A stretch of DNA of 64,000 nucleotides. It comes from Balanoglossus misakiensis (Eukaryota > Hemichordata). The stretch lies in contig CM082585.2 of assembly GCA_040954595.2 (NCBI GenBank), positions 6,200,001 to 6,264,000 on the forward strand, written 5' to 3'. The notes under the pieces were generated by a model that worked only from the letters and a program-made list of their open reading frames with translations, was not told where the DNA came from and did no database searches. Within the stretch, counting starts at the first letter, position 1; each line of letters starts with the position of its first letter. The translations under genes and the position numbers were made by a program. Of this stretch, positions 47,101-59,747 are shown in pieces.

Positions 47101-50100
47101 TGACGATTTTTCGACTTTCCGAAATATCAAAATTTCTTCATTTTTTTGAAAAAAGCATGGGTTATAGCCCATGAAAATCATCCAAAAATGACGATTTTTC
47201 GACTTTCCGAAATATCAAAATTTCTTCATTTTTTTGAAAAAAGCATGGGTTATAGCCCATGAAAATCATCCAAAAATGACGATTTTTCGACTTTCCGAAA
47301 TATCAAAATTTCTTCATTTTTTTGAAAAAAGCATGGGTTATAGCCCATGAAAATCATCCAAAAATGACGATTTTTCGACTTTCCGAAATATCAAAATTTC
47401 TTCATTTTTTTGAAAAAAGCATGGGTTATAGCCCATGAAAATCATCCAAAAATGACGATTTTTCGACTTTCCGAAATATCAAAATTTCTTCATTTTTTTG
47501 AAAAAAGCATGGGTTATAGCCCATGAAAATCATCCAAAAATGACGATTTTTCGACTTTCCGAAATATCAAAATTTCTTCATTTTTTTGAAAAAAGCATGG
47601 GTTATAGCCCATGAAAATCATCCAAAAATGACGATTTTTCGACTTTCCGAAATATCAAAATTTCTTCATTTTTTTGAAAAAAGCATGGGTTATAGCCCAT
47701 GAAAATCATCCAAAAATGACGATTTTTCGACTTTCCGAAATATCAAAATTTCTTCATTTTTTTGAAAAAAGCATGGGTTATAGCCCATGAAAATCATCCA
47801 AAAATGACGATTTTTCGACTTTCCGAAATATCAAAATTTCTTCATTTTTTTGAAAAAAGCATGGGTTATAGCCCATGAAAATCATCCAAAAATGACGATT
47901 TTTCGACTTTCCGAAATATCAAAATTTCTTCATTTTTTTGAAAAAAGCATGGGTTATAGCCCATGAAAATCATCCAAAAATGACGATTTTTCGACTTTCC
48001 GAAATATCAAAATTTCTTCATTTTTTTGAAAAAAGCATGGGTTATAGCCCATGAAAATCATCCAAAAATGACGATTTTTCGACTTTCCGAAATATCAAAA
48101 TTTCTTCATTTTTTTGAAAAAAGCATGGGTTATAGCCCATGAAAATCATCCAAAAATGACGATTTTTCGACTTTCCGAAATATCAAAATTTCTTCATTTT
48201 TTTGAAAAAAGCATGGGTTATAGCCCATGAAAATCATCCAAAAATGACGATTTTTCGACTTTCCGAAATATCAAAATTTCTTCATTTTTTTGAAAAAAGC
48301 ATGGGTTATAGCCCATGAAAATCATCCAAAAATGACGATTTTTCGACTTTCCGAAATATCAAAATTTCTTCATTTTTTTGAAAAAAGCATGGGTTATAGC
48401 CCATGAAAATCATCCAAAAATGACGATTTTTCGACTTTCCGAAATATCAAAATTTCTTCATTTTTTGAAAAAAAGCATGGGTTATAGCCCATGAAAACCC
48501 ATCCAAAATGACGATTTTTCGACTTTCCGAAATATCAAAATTTCTTCATTTTTTTGAAAAAAGCATGGGTTATAGCCCATGAAAATCATCCAAAAATGAC
48601 GATTTTTCGACTTTCCGAAATATCAAAATTTCTTCATTTTTTTGAAAAAAGCATGGGTTATAGCCCATGAAAACCATCCAAAGATGACGGATTTTTCGAC
48701 TTTCCGAAATATCAAAATTTCTTCATTTTTTTGAAAAAAGCATGGGTTATAGCCCATGAAAATCATCCAAAGATGACGATTTTTCGACTTTCCGAAATAT
48801 CAAAATTCTTCATTTTTTTGAAAAAAGCATGGGTTATAGCCCATGAAAATCACCCAAAGATGACGATTTTTCGACTTTCCGAAATATCAAAATTTCTTCA
48901 TTTTTTTGAAAAAAGCATGGGTTATAGCCCATGAAAATCATCCAAAGATGACGATTTTTCGACTTTCCGAAATATCAAAATTTCTTCATTTTTTTGAAAA
49001 AAGCATGGGTTATAGCCCATGAAAATCATCCAAAGATGACGATTTTTCGACTTTCCGAAATATCAAAATTTCTTCATTTTTTGAAAAAAAGCATGGGTTA
49101 TAGCCCATGAAAATCATCCAAAGATGACGATTTTTCGACTTTCCGAAATATCAAAATTTCTTCATTTTTTTGAAAAAAGCATGGGTTATAGCCCATGAAA
49201 ATCATCCAAAAATGACGATTTTTCGACTTTCCGAAATATCAAAATTTCTTCATTTTTTTGAAAAAAGCATGGGTTATAGCCCATGAAAATCATCCAAAAA
49301 TGACGATTTTTCGACTTTCCGAAATATCAAAATTTCTTCATTTTTTTGAAAAAAGCATGGGTTATAGCCCATGAAAATCATCCAAAAATGACGATTTTTC
49401 GACTTTCCGAAATATCAAAATTTCTTCATTTTTTTGAAAAAAGCATGGGTTATAGCCCATGAAAATCACCCAAAAATGACGATTTTTCGACTTTCCGAAA
49501 TATCAAAATTTCTTCATTTTTTTGAAAAAAGCATGGGTTATAGCCCATGAAAATCACCCAAAAATGACGATTTTTCGACTTTCCGAAATATCAAAATTTC
49601 TTCATTTTTTTGAAAAAAGCATGGGTTATAGCCCATGAAAATCACCCAAAAATGACGATTTTTCGACTTTCCGAAATATCAAAATTTCTTCATTTTTTTG
49701 AAAAAAGCATGGGTTATAGCCCATGAAAATCACCCAAAAATGACGATTTTTCGACTTTCCGAAATATCAAAATTTCTTCATTTTTTTGAAAAAAGCATGG
49801 GTTATAGCCCATGAAAATCACCCAAAAATGACGATTTTTCGACTTTCCGAAATATCAAAATTTCTTCATTTTTTTGAAAAAAGCATGGGTTATAGCCCAT
49901 GAAAATCACCCAAAAATGACGATTTTTCGACTTTCCGAAATATCAAAATTTCTTCATTTTTTTGAAAAAAGCATGGGTTATAGCCCATGAAAATCATCCA
50001 AAAATGACGATTTTTCGACTTTCCGAAATATCAAAATTTCTTCATTTTTTTGAAAAAAGCATGGGTTATAGCCCATGAAAATCATCCAAAAATGACGATT

Positions 50101-51812
50101 TTTCGACTTTCCGAAATATCAAAATTTCTTCATTTTTTTGAAAAAAGCATGGGTTATAGCCCATGAAAATCATCCAAAAATGACGATTTTTCGACTTTCC
50201 GAAATATCAAAATTTCTTCATTTTTTTGAAAAAAGCATGGGTTATAGCCCATGAAAATCATCCAAAAATGACGATTTTTGGACTTTCCGAAATATCAAAA
50301 TTTCTTCATTTTTTTGAAAAAAGCATGGGTTATAGCCCATGAAAATCATCCAAAAATGACGATTTTTGGACTTTCCGAAATATCAAAATTTCTTCATTTT
50401 TTTGAAAAAAGCATGGGTTATAGCCCATGAAAATCATCCAAAAATGACGATTTTTGGACTTTCCGAAATATCAAAATTTCTTCATTTTTTTGAAAAAAGC
50501 ATGGGTTATAGCCCATGATAATCACCTAAAAATGACGATTTTTCGACTTTCCGAAATATCAAAATTTCTTCATTTTTTTGAAAAAAGCATGGGTTATAGC
50601 CCATGAAAATCATCCAAAAATGACGATTTTTCGACTTTCCGAAATATCAAAATTTCTTCATTTTTTTTAAAAAAGCATGGGTTATAGCCCATGAAAATCA
50701 TCCCAAAATGACGATTTTTCGACTTTCCGAAATATCAAAATTTCTTCATTTTTTTGAAAAAAGCATGGGTTATAGCCCATGAAAATCATCCAAAAATGAC
50801 GATTTTTCGACTTTCCGAAATATCAAAATTTCTTCATTTTTTTGAAAAAAGCATGGGTTATAGCCCATGAAAATCATCCAAAAATGACGATTTTTCGACT
50901 TTCCGAAATATCAAAATTTCTTCATTTTTTTGAAAAAAGCATGGGTTATAGCCCATGAAAATCATCCAAAAATGACGATTTTTCGACTTTCCGAAATATC
51001 AAAATTTCTTCATTTTTTTGAAAAAAGCATGGGTTATAGCCCATGAAAATCATCCAAAAATGACGATTTTTCGACTTTCCGAAATATCAAAATTTCTTCA
51101 TTTTTTTGAAAAAAGCATGGGTTATAGCCCATGAAAATCATCCAAAAATGACGATTTTTCGACTTTCCGAAATATCAAAATTTCTTCATTTTTTTGAAAA
51201 AAGCATGGGTTATAGCCCATGAAAATCATCCAAAAATGACGATTTTTCGACTTTCCGAAATATCAAAATTTCTTCATTTTTTTGAAAAAAGCATGGGTTA
51301 TAGCCCATGAAAATCATCCAAAAATGACGATTTTTCGACTTTCCGAAATATCAAAATTTCTTCATTTTTTTGAAAAAAGCATGGGTTATAGCCCATGAAA
51401 ATCATCCAAAAATGACGATTTTTCGACTTTCCGAAATATCAAAATTTCTTCATTTTTTTGAAAAAAGCATGGGTTATAGCCCATGAAAATCATCCAAAAA
51501 TGACGATTTTTCGACTTTCCGAAATATCAAAATTTCTTCATTTTTTTGAAAAAAGCATGGGTTATAGCCCATGAAAATCATCCAAAAATGACGATTTTTC
51601 GACTTTCCGAAATATCAAAATTTCTTCATTTTTTTGAAAAAAGCATGGGTTATAGCCCATGAAAATCATCCAAAAATGACGATTTTTCGACTTTCCGAAA
51701 TATCAAAATTTCTTCATTTTTTTGAAAAAAGCATGGGTTATAGCCCATGAAAATCATCAAAAAATGACGATTTTTCGACTTTGCGAAATCTCAAAATTTC
51801 GTCGATTTTTGA
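44127..51812. repeat. Tandem array of 88-bp minisatellite units (about 85 copies)
   Basis: Canonical units run from 44337 to 51731 with a fixed 88-bp period (7394 bp, 84 intervals plus 2 bp). Each contains CATGGGTTATAGCCCATG (a 6-bp stem with 6-base loop), then AAAATCATCCAAAAATGACG, a TTTTTCGACTTTCCGAAA segment and a TTCATTTTTTTGAAAAAA segment. Units are nearly identical; 88 is not a multiple of 3 and the unit has stops, so it is not coding. Variant units are clustered: AAGATGACG at about 48677-49125, CACCC at 49466-49910, TTTTTGGACT at 50276-50460. The left edge is an inverted unit (44127-44213), and both edges carry diverged GAAATCTCAAAAT...CGTCGATTTTTGAAA sequence. It lies between convergent GK5 and LHFPL. 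Confidence 0.98.
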
Positions 51813-54044
51813 AACTATTTTTTTTTGTCTTCATGTACTTTTTGCATGACACAACTTGCCATGACAAATGTCAGAACAAGTCACAAGGACACTTAATTTT
51901 TCTTGTTTTAAATAAGGAGGCAGAGACAAACAATTTACTTTCACAAATTTATTTGACATTGTAATATATTTAAACTGACATTACACATATCTGTGGTCGA
52001 CTATTTTCCATACATCTTAGAATACAGGTTAAAATAGTTTAGTGGCATAGTTGCCAAAAGTTACACTTACAAAAGCCATGAAAAAGTAAAAAATCTCTAA
52101 AAAAATCTTATGGTGAACTAGGATTGAAAGGTACATGATTGCCTAGTTCATATTTGTACATAACTTAAACTATCCATGTATTGACAATCAAATGACTTCT
52201 AAAAACTGTACGTCTGTACAGACCCTCCTACATGATAAATACTACTAATTACTCTATAATTAGTATTAAGACAAAGGACTGATATTCCTTCTAATGTATA
52301 TCTTTAGATACAGTAAAACCTGTCTAAACTGAACCTTGTCTACTCTGGAAACCTGTCTACTTTTTTTCTGTCCCTTTCACATAGAACCACGTGTTAAAGG
52401 AACCTCTATAAACCAGACACCTCCATAAACCAGGCAATTTCTTCAGTGCCTTTGGTGTATGGTTTAAACAGGTTTTACTGTACATAAATTTCGTCAATCA
52501 GTTACATAACACAATATACACAAGTAGAGGTGGTGACACCATATTTATAATTACAGAAAAAAGAGCCACAGTTTTTATTACACCAATACTTAAATAAAGA
52601 CAGCAAATATTTATGCAGCTAATCACCATCATGTACAGGTCTCACAATTTACTTACAACGATAAATTACTGTACATTTTTCTTAGAAAAGTTTCTTTGAA
52701 AAAAAATTGGCAAGATTGTCGAAAAAGTGACATCATAGCAGAGCATGCAATCCTAAGTAAAGACAAGCAATTGGACTTAATTTTGATTTTTGGCAATTAC
52801 AGAAATCTTCATAACAGCTCTCATTTTTTCCACTTGGCTAATGATATTTCTATGGCTATAATTATGATTGTATGTTGACAGTGTTAATAAATATTACTGG
52901 ACAAACCTATAAACAATCTACAGACAGACAGACAGACAGACAGACAAGCACAGACATAAATTTCTACAGTAGAAATAAGCTGAAAAACTTGAGGGTGCTA
53001 CCAAGAGTTTCAAAGATGGCAGGCACCCCATAGCCTACAAGTGTTCATTCTTGAAAATGGTTGTTTGCAGTAAAACAGTCACTGGTGAAATCTAAATTTT
53101 GTGAACAGTGCAGGTTGCTATAAATTTCAAAACTCACAGAAAAAAAAGATCATACCCTCATATCTGTTTAAAAATTCAAGAAATTTCCAGTCTTTCAACT
53201 CTCATCAAGCAGCATTTGAGGTAAAAAATGATTTTTTTTTATATGTGCCATATTGAATTAATCTGTGTGCTTCCAACCTCCACAATGTCACAAGGAATTA
53301 AATTAATTCATCTAAAATTTTCAAGGAGTTATCATTTTTCAAAAATTAAAATTTCTTTCATGGAGCACACATACATATACCTGTAGGAGTATATCTGTCC
53401 ACTTGTAAAGATAAACTCTCTAGAATTGTTTAAGATTGTCTCAGCTTTGTTACAAAATACATACTGTGAGAATACTCTAAAATCTGTCAAATGAGTTTTA
53501 AAAAATACAGCCTGTTGGGTGAAAAAGGCAGCTTATTAAAAATCATCAATAATCATTTAAGACTTTAAAATTGACAACATCCTCACTATATTGACACTTG
53601 GTTAAAATGTAGTTCTTTCTTCTTAAAAAGCGACAAGCAATTTTTACGTTGAAATAATTCCATTCTTATGAACTTGGGTTCATATATAATCAAAGTAAGT
53701 TGCTACTCTTTTGTGGTATTTTCAAGGTGCATTTTTGGTTACGGTAAAAAAAAAAATCCAGGTGTGATTGTACTGCGCGGTTGTACAAGATTGTGTCTGC
53801 AAATGGGGTTTTAATAAATACATTCATGATTTTCCGAAGTAACAATCATTTTTGAAGACTTACGATTATGGAGGAATGTGTGATACCCTGAAATGGAACG
53901 TACACGTAGTCTTTGCAAAGGAATATCAAATATACCGGTAATACAAAAATAAGTACTTTCCTTTTTTTGTGACTGTAAAAAAAAATCGAAGACAAGTCTT
54001 TGTGTTGACGGCTTGCAGCATTTCAACCTCGCGAAGTTGAGTTA
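51813..54044 (-). other. LHFPL 3' UTR (probable) with pogo-like MITE
   Basis: No exon seen. AATAAA on the minus strand at 51953-51948 could end the LHFPL transcript just beside the satellite; another lies at 52579-52574. A TA-flanked MITE is at 52309-52482 and a CAGA repeat at 52918-52946. Confidence 0.45.
52309..52482. mobile_element. 174-bp pogo/Tc1-like MITE with TA duplication
   Basis: Starts TACAGTAAAACCTGTCTAAA and ends TTTAAACAGGTTTTACTGTA, with TA at both ends and CAGT termini of pogo type. The interior has repeated CATAAACCAG-like segments. Related to 54195-54350. Confidence 0.85.
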
Positions 54045-56010
54045 TCACACCGTATAGCTCCCAGCCTTTCCCTTGCCGGCTTTGTACGTCAACAGCGATG
54101 CTATCAACGTGAGAACAGCACCGATGATGCAGAGATAATACGCCCACTGCATCTGACAAGTTCCTAGAAGACAAAAAAGAGTCATTTTTCCTTTTACAGT
54201 CAAACCTGTCTAAACCAAACCCTGTCAATACCAAACACATTTTTCTGTCCCTTTCGCATAAAAAAGGGAATTTCCATAAACCGAACACCTTCGCAAACCG
54301 AACAATTTATCAAGTCCCTTTGGTGTTCAGTTCAAACAGGATTTACTGTACTAGTATTATATTCAAAACTAACACTTCAGTTGTTTGTCATTATAGATAT
54401 GTGAATATATATACAATTTCTTAAAAACACAAAATCTGACAGAAAATTATCCTTTGAGTACATTGCAAGACATAATCTTCTAAATTTATAATCTACAGAC
54501 GTTCCCAACTGGTCAGTAATGCAGTCATTTTAAATCCAACCCTGATCAAAATTGGTGATGTTTGTTTAAAGTTCTATGATATTGTACCAACTGTTAAAGA
54601 TCATGCAAGAGATTCAGGCAAGTCTGAATAACGACAATCTGAGAGTTTCATTCTCTTTCTCCTGACAGCAAGCACGTAAGCAGAGCACAGTGACAGATTG
54701 GTGGTATGGGTTTTTTTCAGTGTACAGAAGGTATACACGTTCTGGCCTACTGACTTACCTAATTTGTACCGATCTGATTGGTTGCCACAGATTTCTTTCA
54801 CTTGGATATGGCTCCAGCCATTGGGATATAGTGCACATCCACAGCCAATTAACAGACCTGGAAAATTGAATGATCACTTGATGTTAGTCAGTTCCACTTG
54901 CATTCATTCATTCATTCATTCATTCATTCATTCATTCATTCATTCATTCATTCATTCATTCATTCGTTCGTTCGTTCGTTCGTTCGTTCGTTCATTCATT
55001 CATTCATTCATTCGTTCGTTCGTTCATTTGTTCATTTTCATTCATTCATTCATTCATTTGTTCATTTTCATTCATTTGTTCATTCATTTATTCATTCATT
55101 TATTCATTCATTTGTTTATTCATTCATTCATTCATTCATTCACTCATTTATTCATTCATTCATTCATTCATTCATATCAAGTTATTAGGATTTTTGAATG
55201 AATGAATGAATCAATATATTAATTTGATTTACTTGCTCTGATCTACAAATTTCCTGTACAGATGTTTGTCAATTTTCAACATGACGGGGTGACCTTTGAC
55301 CTTAAATAATGACAGATTTCTGAGTCACAACATCTGAAAAATTTTCTCTCCTCTCCCACTAAGTTCTCATGGGAAAAATTCACACCCTAAAATGTAAGCA
55401 AATTAATGTAAACAAAGAACCAAATGTTCAACGCAAAACATTTGGACTGAACAGAAAAAGGAAAGATAAAATTTCAAAGCAAATAACGAAAGCAGGGGTT
55501 TCATCAGAAATACATGTGCTGTATTTGAAAATATCGTTCATGTTTTTAAGTCCTGTTTTCTTCAACATGTCATTTTAAGTAAAAAAGCTGTAAAAAAACA
55601 CACCCAGATATGTCTCTAGAATATGCATTGACTTTTCACTTACCAGCGACAGCCTGTAGGCCACCAGCAATGCGTCCAACCTTTCTCGTAATCAAATCTT
55701 TTATACAACACGACAGTAATGCTGTGAGTGAAATCAGAATAGCGAGTCCGCAGCCGACGCCGATAATCACAGTACAAATTTGCCACGAGATTGTCGGTAT
55801 GTCGGCAAATCGGGTGTAACGTCCGCACTCAAAGATCATGGCCCCTTCCCTCAGGTAGTTACACCGTCGGAAGATCCCCAGGTGGATTGTGTTGTTGTTG
55901 TACGATCCCTCGATCCAGTACGGCAGGTAGTAGCCGGCGCAGGCCAACGCCGTCCCGAGGATGGACACGATCGACCAGACGACCCCGAGCTTCGTTAAGC
56001 TGCCCGCCAT
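54045..56010 (-). CDS. LHFPL6: LHFPL tetraspan subfamily protein (LHFPL6-like)
   Basis: Four-pass membrane protein of the claudin-like LHFPL family. Exons in transcript order: 56010-55644, 54857-54759 and 54163-54045; 585 nt, 194 residues. TM1 is about residues 8-29 (LGVVWSIVSILGTALACAGYYL). The first extracellular loop has PYWIEGS, a sequon at N39NT and FRRCNY...FECGRYTRFADIP. TM2 is about 79-103, followed by CCIKDLITRKVGRIAGGLQ, which is highly characteristic. TM3 spans the exon 1/2 junction (AVAGLLIGCGCALYPNGW). TM4 is WAYYLCIIGAVLTLIASLLTY and the tail ends SYTV, possibly a class II PDZ ligand. An acceptor just 5' of the ATG (56057-56059) and a donor at 57834 on the minus strand suggest a separate 5' UTR exon near 57835-57990. 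LHFPL6 versus LHFPL2 is uncertain. Confidence 0.9.
54195..54350. mobile_element. 156-bp pogo/Tc1-like MITE (LHFPL intron 2)
   Basis: Starts TACAGTCAAACCTGTCTAAA and ends TTCAAACAGGATTTACTGTA. Same family as 52309-52482; it begins 31 bp upstream of LHFPL exon 3 in transcript order. Confidence 0.85.
54899..55187. repeat. CATT/CGTT/CATTT microsatellite (LHFPL intron 1)
   Basis: About 290 bp of CATT tetranucleotides with CGTT and TTTG variants. It ends 42 bp before the LHFPL exon 2 acceptor on the transcribed strand. Confidence 0.97.
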
Positions 56011-58923
56011 GTTCCTCTCTCCAGGAGTGCCGGCGATTATTCACTGACTGCGCCGATCTGTAAAACAGAAATGACACCAATTAACGATTCTAAGGCGCAT
56101 TTCACACACAAGCCTATGCGAGGAGTCTGCATGTTCACTGTGTGAACTCCGACCCCCGGGTACATAAAATGCATGACAAAGTGATGCAGTGGTAGACTGC
56201 AGCTGTTCCTAGCTTGGAATTCCTCGCCGAGCACAAGTGGCATATTTAGTGGTTACGAGATTCTAGAAACACATGCAAAATTTCAGAAACTTTATTTTTT
56301 CAACGCAATTGTCACAAATGTCCACTAATCTATATAAATTTTGTAGGGAGTTTTCAGTAATCATTGATTGGAGGACTGGGGCTAATTAGGGTAAATCAGT
56401 CATGTGTCGGTAATGTCCAGTATTCTTCCATATTGCTCGCATATCACTGTAAGTGACCCTCTCCTTATCTGTGACAAGTGAGCTCCTCATAAAGATAAAA
56501 ATAAATGTAGTGTATTTATATTGTAAGGAAAACACTTCAGTCATGTTTGGGCTGGAACCATGCTATGAACTGGAGTAGACAGTATTACATTGTACATGTC
56601 AGACATACCAATAATTCTAACCACGTGCCTTCGATAAAGCAATGAAAGTGCCTATTTAGTAAACATTTTTGACATTTTCTAACCCTTGCACCCTATTGAC
56701 CCCCCCCCCCCAATGACGGATTCAAAGGGCAGAAATAGTGGGTATGTAGCAGTTGCAAAAATAATTTTCTGGTTCCACCCCAACACCCTGGCCAAACTGG
56801 AGTCACAAGTTGCTTGAGACGTTGGTGATTCAGTATATGAAAGTGTCATATTTACAGAAGCAGGTTGAAAATATCTTAAACATCATCAATACCCTGTAAA
56901 TTTCTATTACAAGGGTGGCACACCCCTATTAAAAGATTAATACCATTTTGCAGTATAGTAATTCCCAACCAAACTGATAAAAGTAGCAAACCAATGTTCC
57001 CCTTTAATGCTCACTTAGTACACGCACATCCCCAAATTGGTTATTGTTGGGAACATATGGGCTTATATGTCCAGGACTTATTTTAATTTCGGCACTTGTA
57101 ATGAAAAAAGGGGTAAATGTTCTTGGTGGTTAAAGTCACAATGTCTTCTAATTTTATCAGTTACAACTGCTTTTCGTTGTTACCTGCTTCTTGACACGTA
57201 CGCATTTGGCCAAAACATTGAATCACTTCTACATTAACAGTACCCCAAAAATGCCACCCCAGTTATACTGGACAACTGGCATGCCATAAGTCGGTCAATC
57301 CCGACGGGGTACGGGTAGGAGCCGGTGTCGATCGCGTCGATAAAACCGGGGTCTCCAGCCCATGAAGTGAGGTGACCGTACCGAACGGAGACTATGGGGG
57401 GCTTTTATAGAAGTATGAAGGTGTACTCCAGTGATACAATGTACTTCCTGTCGGTGTGTCTTGTAATAGCCGTCTGACACCCGTAGACTGAAAAAAAAAC
57501 TGAGTCAGCTGCCGTGTACAATGTACCACTAGGTCATTTACATGATACCGTTTTACTTGTTGTAATCGGATTATCGATTGTGTACAATAACATCAGCAGT
57601 AGGACGGGAGGTGAAAACTAAGAAACCTGAAAATATGGATGGTATACAGCTGAATATTGTCAATACAGGTGTGCTGCAAGGACTGACCAAGCAAGGCCAC
57701 ATAATTGCTTCGGGGTTCGGACGTGCTTGTTACATGTATTAATGTCTACTTGGGCTTCCGTCTTACGCTTGTCAACGGGAGCGCAGTGAAGGTGAAATGA
57801 GGCGACGTGAAAACACAAACATACCTGTGCCGTTGCTGGTTCAATCGTAATTTGAATCTCTGTGTGACTGATCAGATGTATCCCCACCGCGATCTTGCCT
57901 ATCAGATCGTCTAATACTCAATTCTCGGCTGTGTTTTCACGTCTGTCCGGTCCGTCTCGCCCGGTGGTCTCATGATATGAACATTGGTGCAGAGGACGTC
58001 TCTGGCTATCTCAGGGAGCGTTCATTATCTCTAAATGGGGCTATCAGTAGGTCAAGGCTCGCGTGTTGTGATAGGCGCTGATGGTCATATTTACACAGTG
58101 TATATTTACACAGAGTTTAAGCAAACTTGCGTTTACATGTAACGGTGGGAGGATATATCTGCCTTTTGTCCAATTTTCTTTGAAGCTTGTGAAGAACAAA
58201 TGAAGAACAAACATAGCCCCACATTGTTGTTTACCAGGAAAATACTATAAGGTGGCCTTGTTTACAATGAAAATTGATAGTCTCCTGTAAACTGTCATAT
58301 ACAAGCCGTTTATTTAAACATGAATGTACAACATTCATGAACTTAATTTCTTCTCATTTGATAAAGCAACTACAGTGAAAAATACACCAGTTTGTGTCAG
58401 TTTACTTGTTTCTTGTAGTCAGGCATTCTTCTAGAAATAAACGACATTCTCGAATGTTTTCGCCTTTTTATTGGAATTTACAATTTTAATCTGGACATTT
58501 TCAATAGTCTTATGGTCCACCCTCGGGATAATTTATGAAAAGTCCCTAATGCATGTAATGACTGTCACGATAAATTATTCAAAGTTGAGGGGTCTGGTCA
58601 TTTCGCGGATGCATGCTGGGAGGCACGAAACGTCATTTGTCACTCGCCAAAACACCTCTTTGAGTGCCCGGAGGCGCTTGTTGACCGGATGGGCTCAACA
58701 TTAACATTTTGCTATTATTCGGACCGTTCTCAGCTGACTAACATCTAACCGGTGATCAGGCTATCGCTCCTCGAAATAATTAAGATTCTGAGAACAAGGT
58801 TTTGTCACATAGCGCCACCAACGACATTATCATAAAAGGTGCAGATTGTCAGATTTCGCCGACTGATCATCAAAAGGTAGCTATTGATCTGGTGTGTTTG
58901 TGATTAAGACGATTGTAATCGAG
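56011..58923. other. LHFPL 5' UTR/intron and LHFPL-KCTD intergenic region
   Basis: 56011-56058 is 5' UTR of the LHFPL coding exon, preceded by a minus-strand acceptor. GCACAG|GTATGT at about 57834 is a candidate donor of a non-coding first exon. The genes are divergent, so both promoters lie in about 57900-58900. No other exon supported. Confidence 0.5.
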
Positions 58924-59610
58924 ATGGAGGATATGCCTGACACTGGTCCCGAAGACGTGATTTGTCTGAACGTCGGGGGACAGATATACACCACATCGCG
59001 AGCCACTCTCACCAGGTGTTCAGACTCGATGCTGGGCTCCATGTTCAGCGGTAGACTGCCCACTAAACGTGACTCCCAAGGTAACTATTTCATTGATGGA
59101 GACGGGAAGCTTTTCCGCTACATACTGAACTTCCTGCGGCGATCTAAACTGACGCTGCCCGAAGATTTCAAAGAACTCGAGATGTTGGAACTGGAGGCAG
59201 ATTATTATCAGATCACCGAACTGATAGAGTGCATCGAACGATTGAAACTTGAGAGAGAAGAGATGAGAGTTAAAGAGGAGCTCACCCAGGAATACGAATT
59301 CTTGGAAGTCGAATTCGAGTGTGCCACTTCCCAGTACATCATCTTCGCCGCAGCCTCCGTTCTTGAGAAGATACCGTCGCTGGTGAACCACTACAAGGAT
59401 CTCAGAAACTGGGGAGGCAAACACCGGATAGAGGAGTATGGTCTGTCTCTTCCGCGCGCGCGCGGCACTCGGACCGCCAAACCCATCGACAGAGTGATGC
59501 TGTTCCGAGAAGTCACTCAGCAAGGTTTTCAGCTCAGGTGCACATCGTCGAGCGGTGGCGACGAGCGAGCGACCGATCGATGGACATTTTACCGCCCTGT
59601 TCCAAAGTAA
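58924..59610 (+). CDS. KCTD6: BTB/POZ protein KCTD6/KCTD21-like, single exon
   Basis: CUL3 ubiquitin-ligase adaptor; in vertebrates the KCTD11/21/6 (KCASH) group targets HDAC1 and dampens Hedgehog signalling. 228 residues. The ATG at 58924 gives MEDMPDTGPEDVICLNVGG. The BTB/T1 domain is about residues 11-105: VICLNVGGQIYTTSRATLTR, DSMLGSMF, GNYFIDGDGKLFRYILNFLR, LTLPEDFKELEMLELEADYYQI. After a charged helix (residues 105-125), the C-terminal half (YIIFAAASVLEKIPSLVNHYKDL...VTQQGFQLRCTSS...WTFYRP) matches the KCTD6/21 layout, where QGF...WTF is typical. It is the only intronless gene here, as are some vertebrate members. Exact orthology to KCTD6, 21 or 11 is unresolved. Confidence 0.88.
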   Translation: MEDMPDTGPEDVICLNVGGQIYTTSRATLTRCSDSMLGSMFSGRLPTKRDSQGNYFIDGDGKLFRYILNFLRRSKLTLPEDFKELEMLELEADYYQITELIECIERLKLEREEMRVKEELTQEYEFLEVEFECATSQYIIFAAASVLEKIPSLVNHYKDLRNWGGKHRIEEYGLSLPRARGTRTAKPIDRVMLFREVTQQGFQLRCTSSSGGDERATDRWTFYRPVPK

Positions 59611-59747
59611 ACATTTTAAATAGGATCAGTAGATGTAACTTCTGATAATGTTTTCAGTATTTTTATTGTGTATCCACCACAGACTTGTTCTACTCTCAAT
59701 AACATGTTGAAATGCACATAGCTGTGGAAATGCAGCTGTTCCGCAGG

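Noticed and set aside
44249-51812. CRISPR-like appearance of regular repeats
   Set aside because: Whole units repeat without variable spacers, in a eukaryotic genome; it is a minisatellite.
53926-54288. 120-codon minus-strand frame over LHFPL exon 3
   Set aside because: Different frame from the spliced exon; the in-phase reading gives the expected fourth membrane helix.
54698-55201. 167-codon frame rich in IHSF repeats
   Set aside because: Translation of the CATT microsatellite, lying across LHFPL exon 2 on the opposite strand.
57295-57480. 61-codon basic minus-strand frame
   Set aside because: Composition of a GC-rich patch; no family resemblance or supporting signals.
58894-58923. Ten-codon N-terminal extension of KCTD
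   Set aside because: It would need a GTG start; the ATG at 58924 gives a normal KCTD N-terminus.
59020-59523. 167-codon minus-strand frame
   Set aside because: Antisense shadow of the KCTD exon, with no family resemblance.
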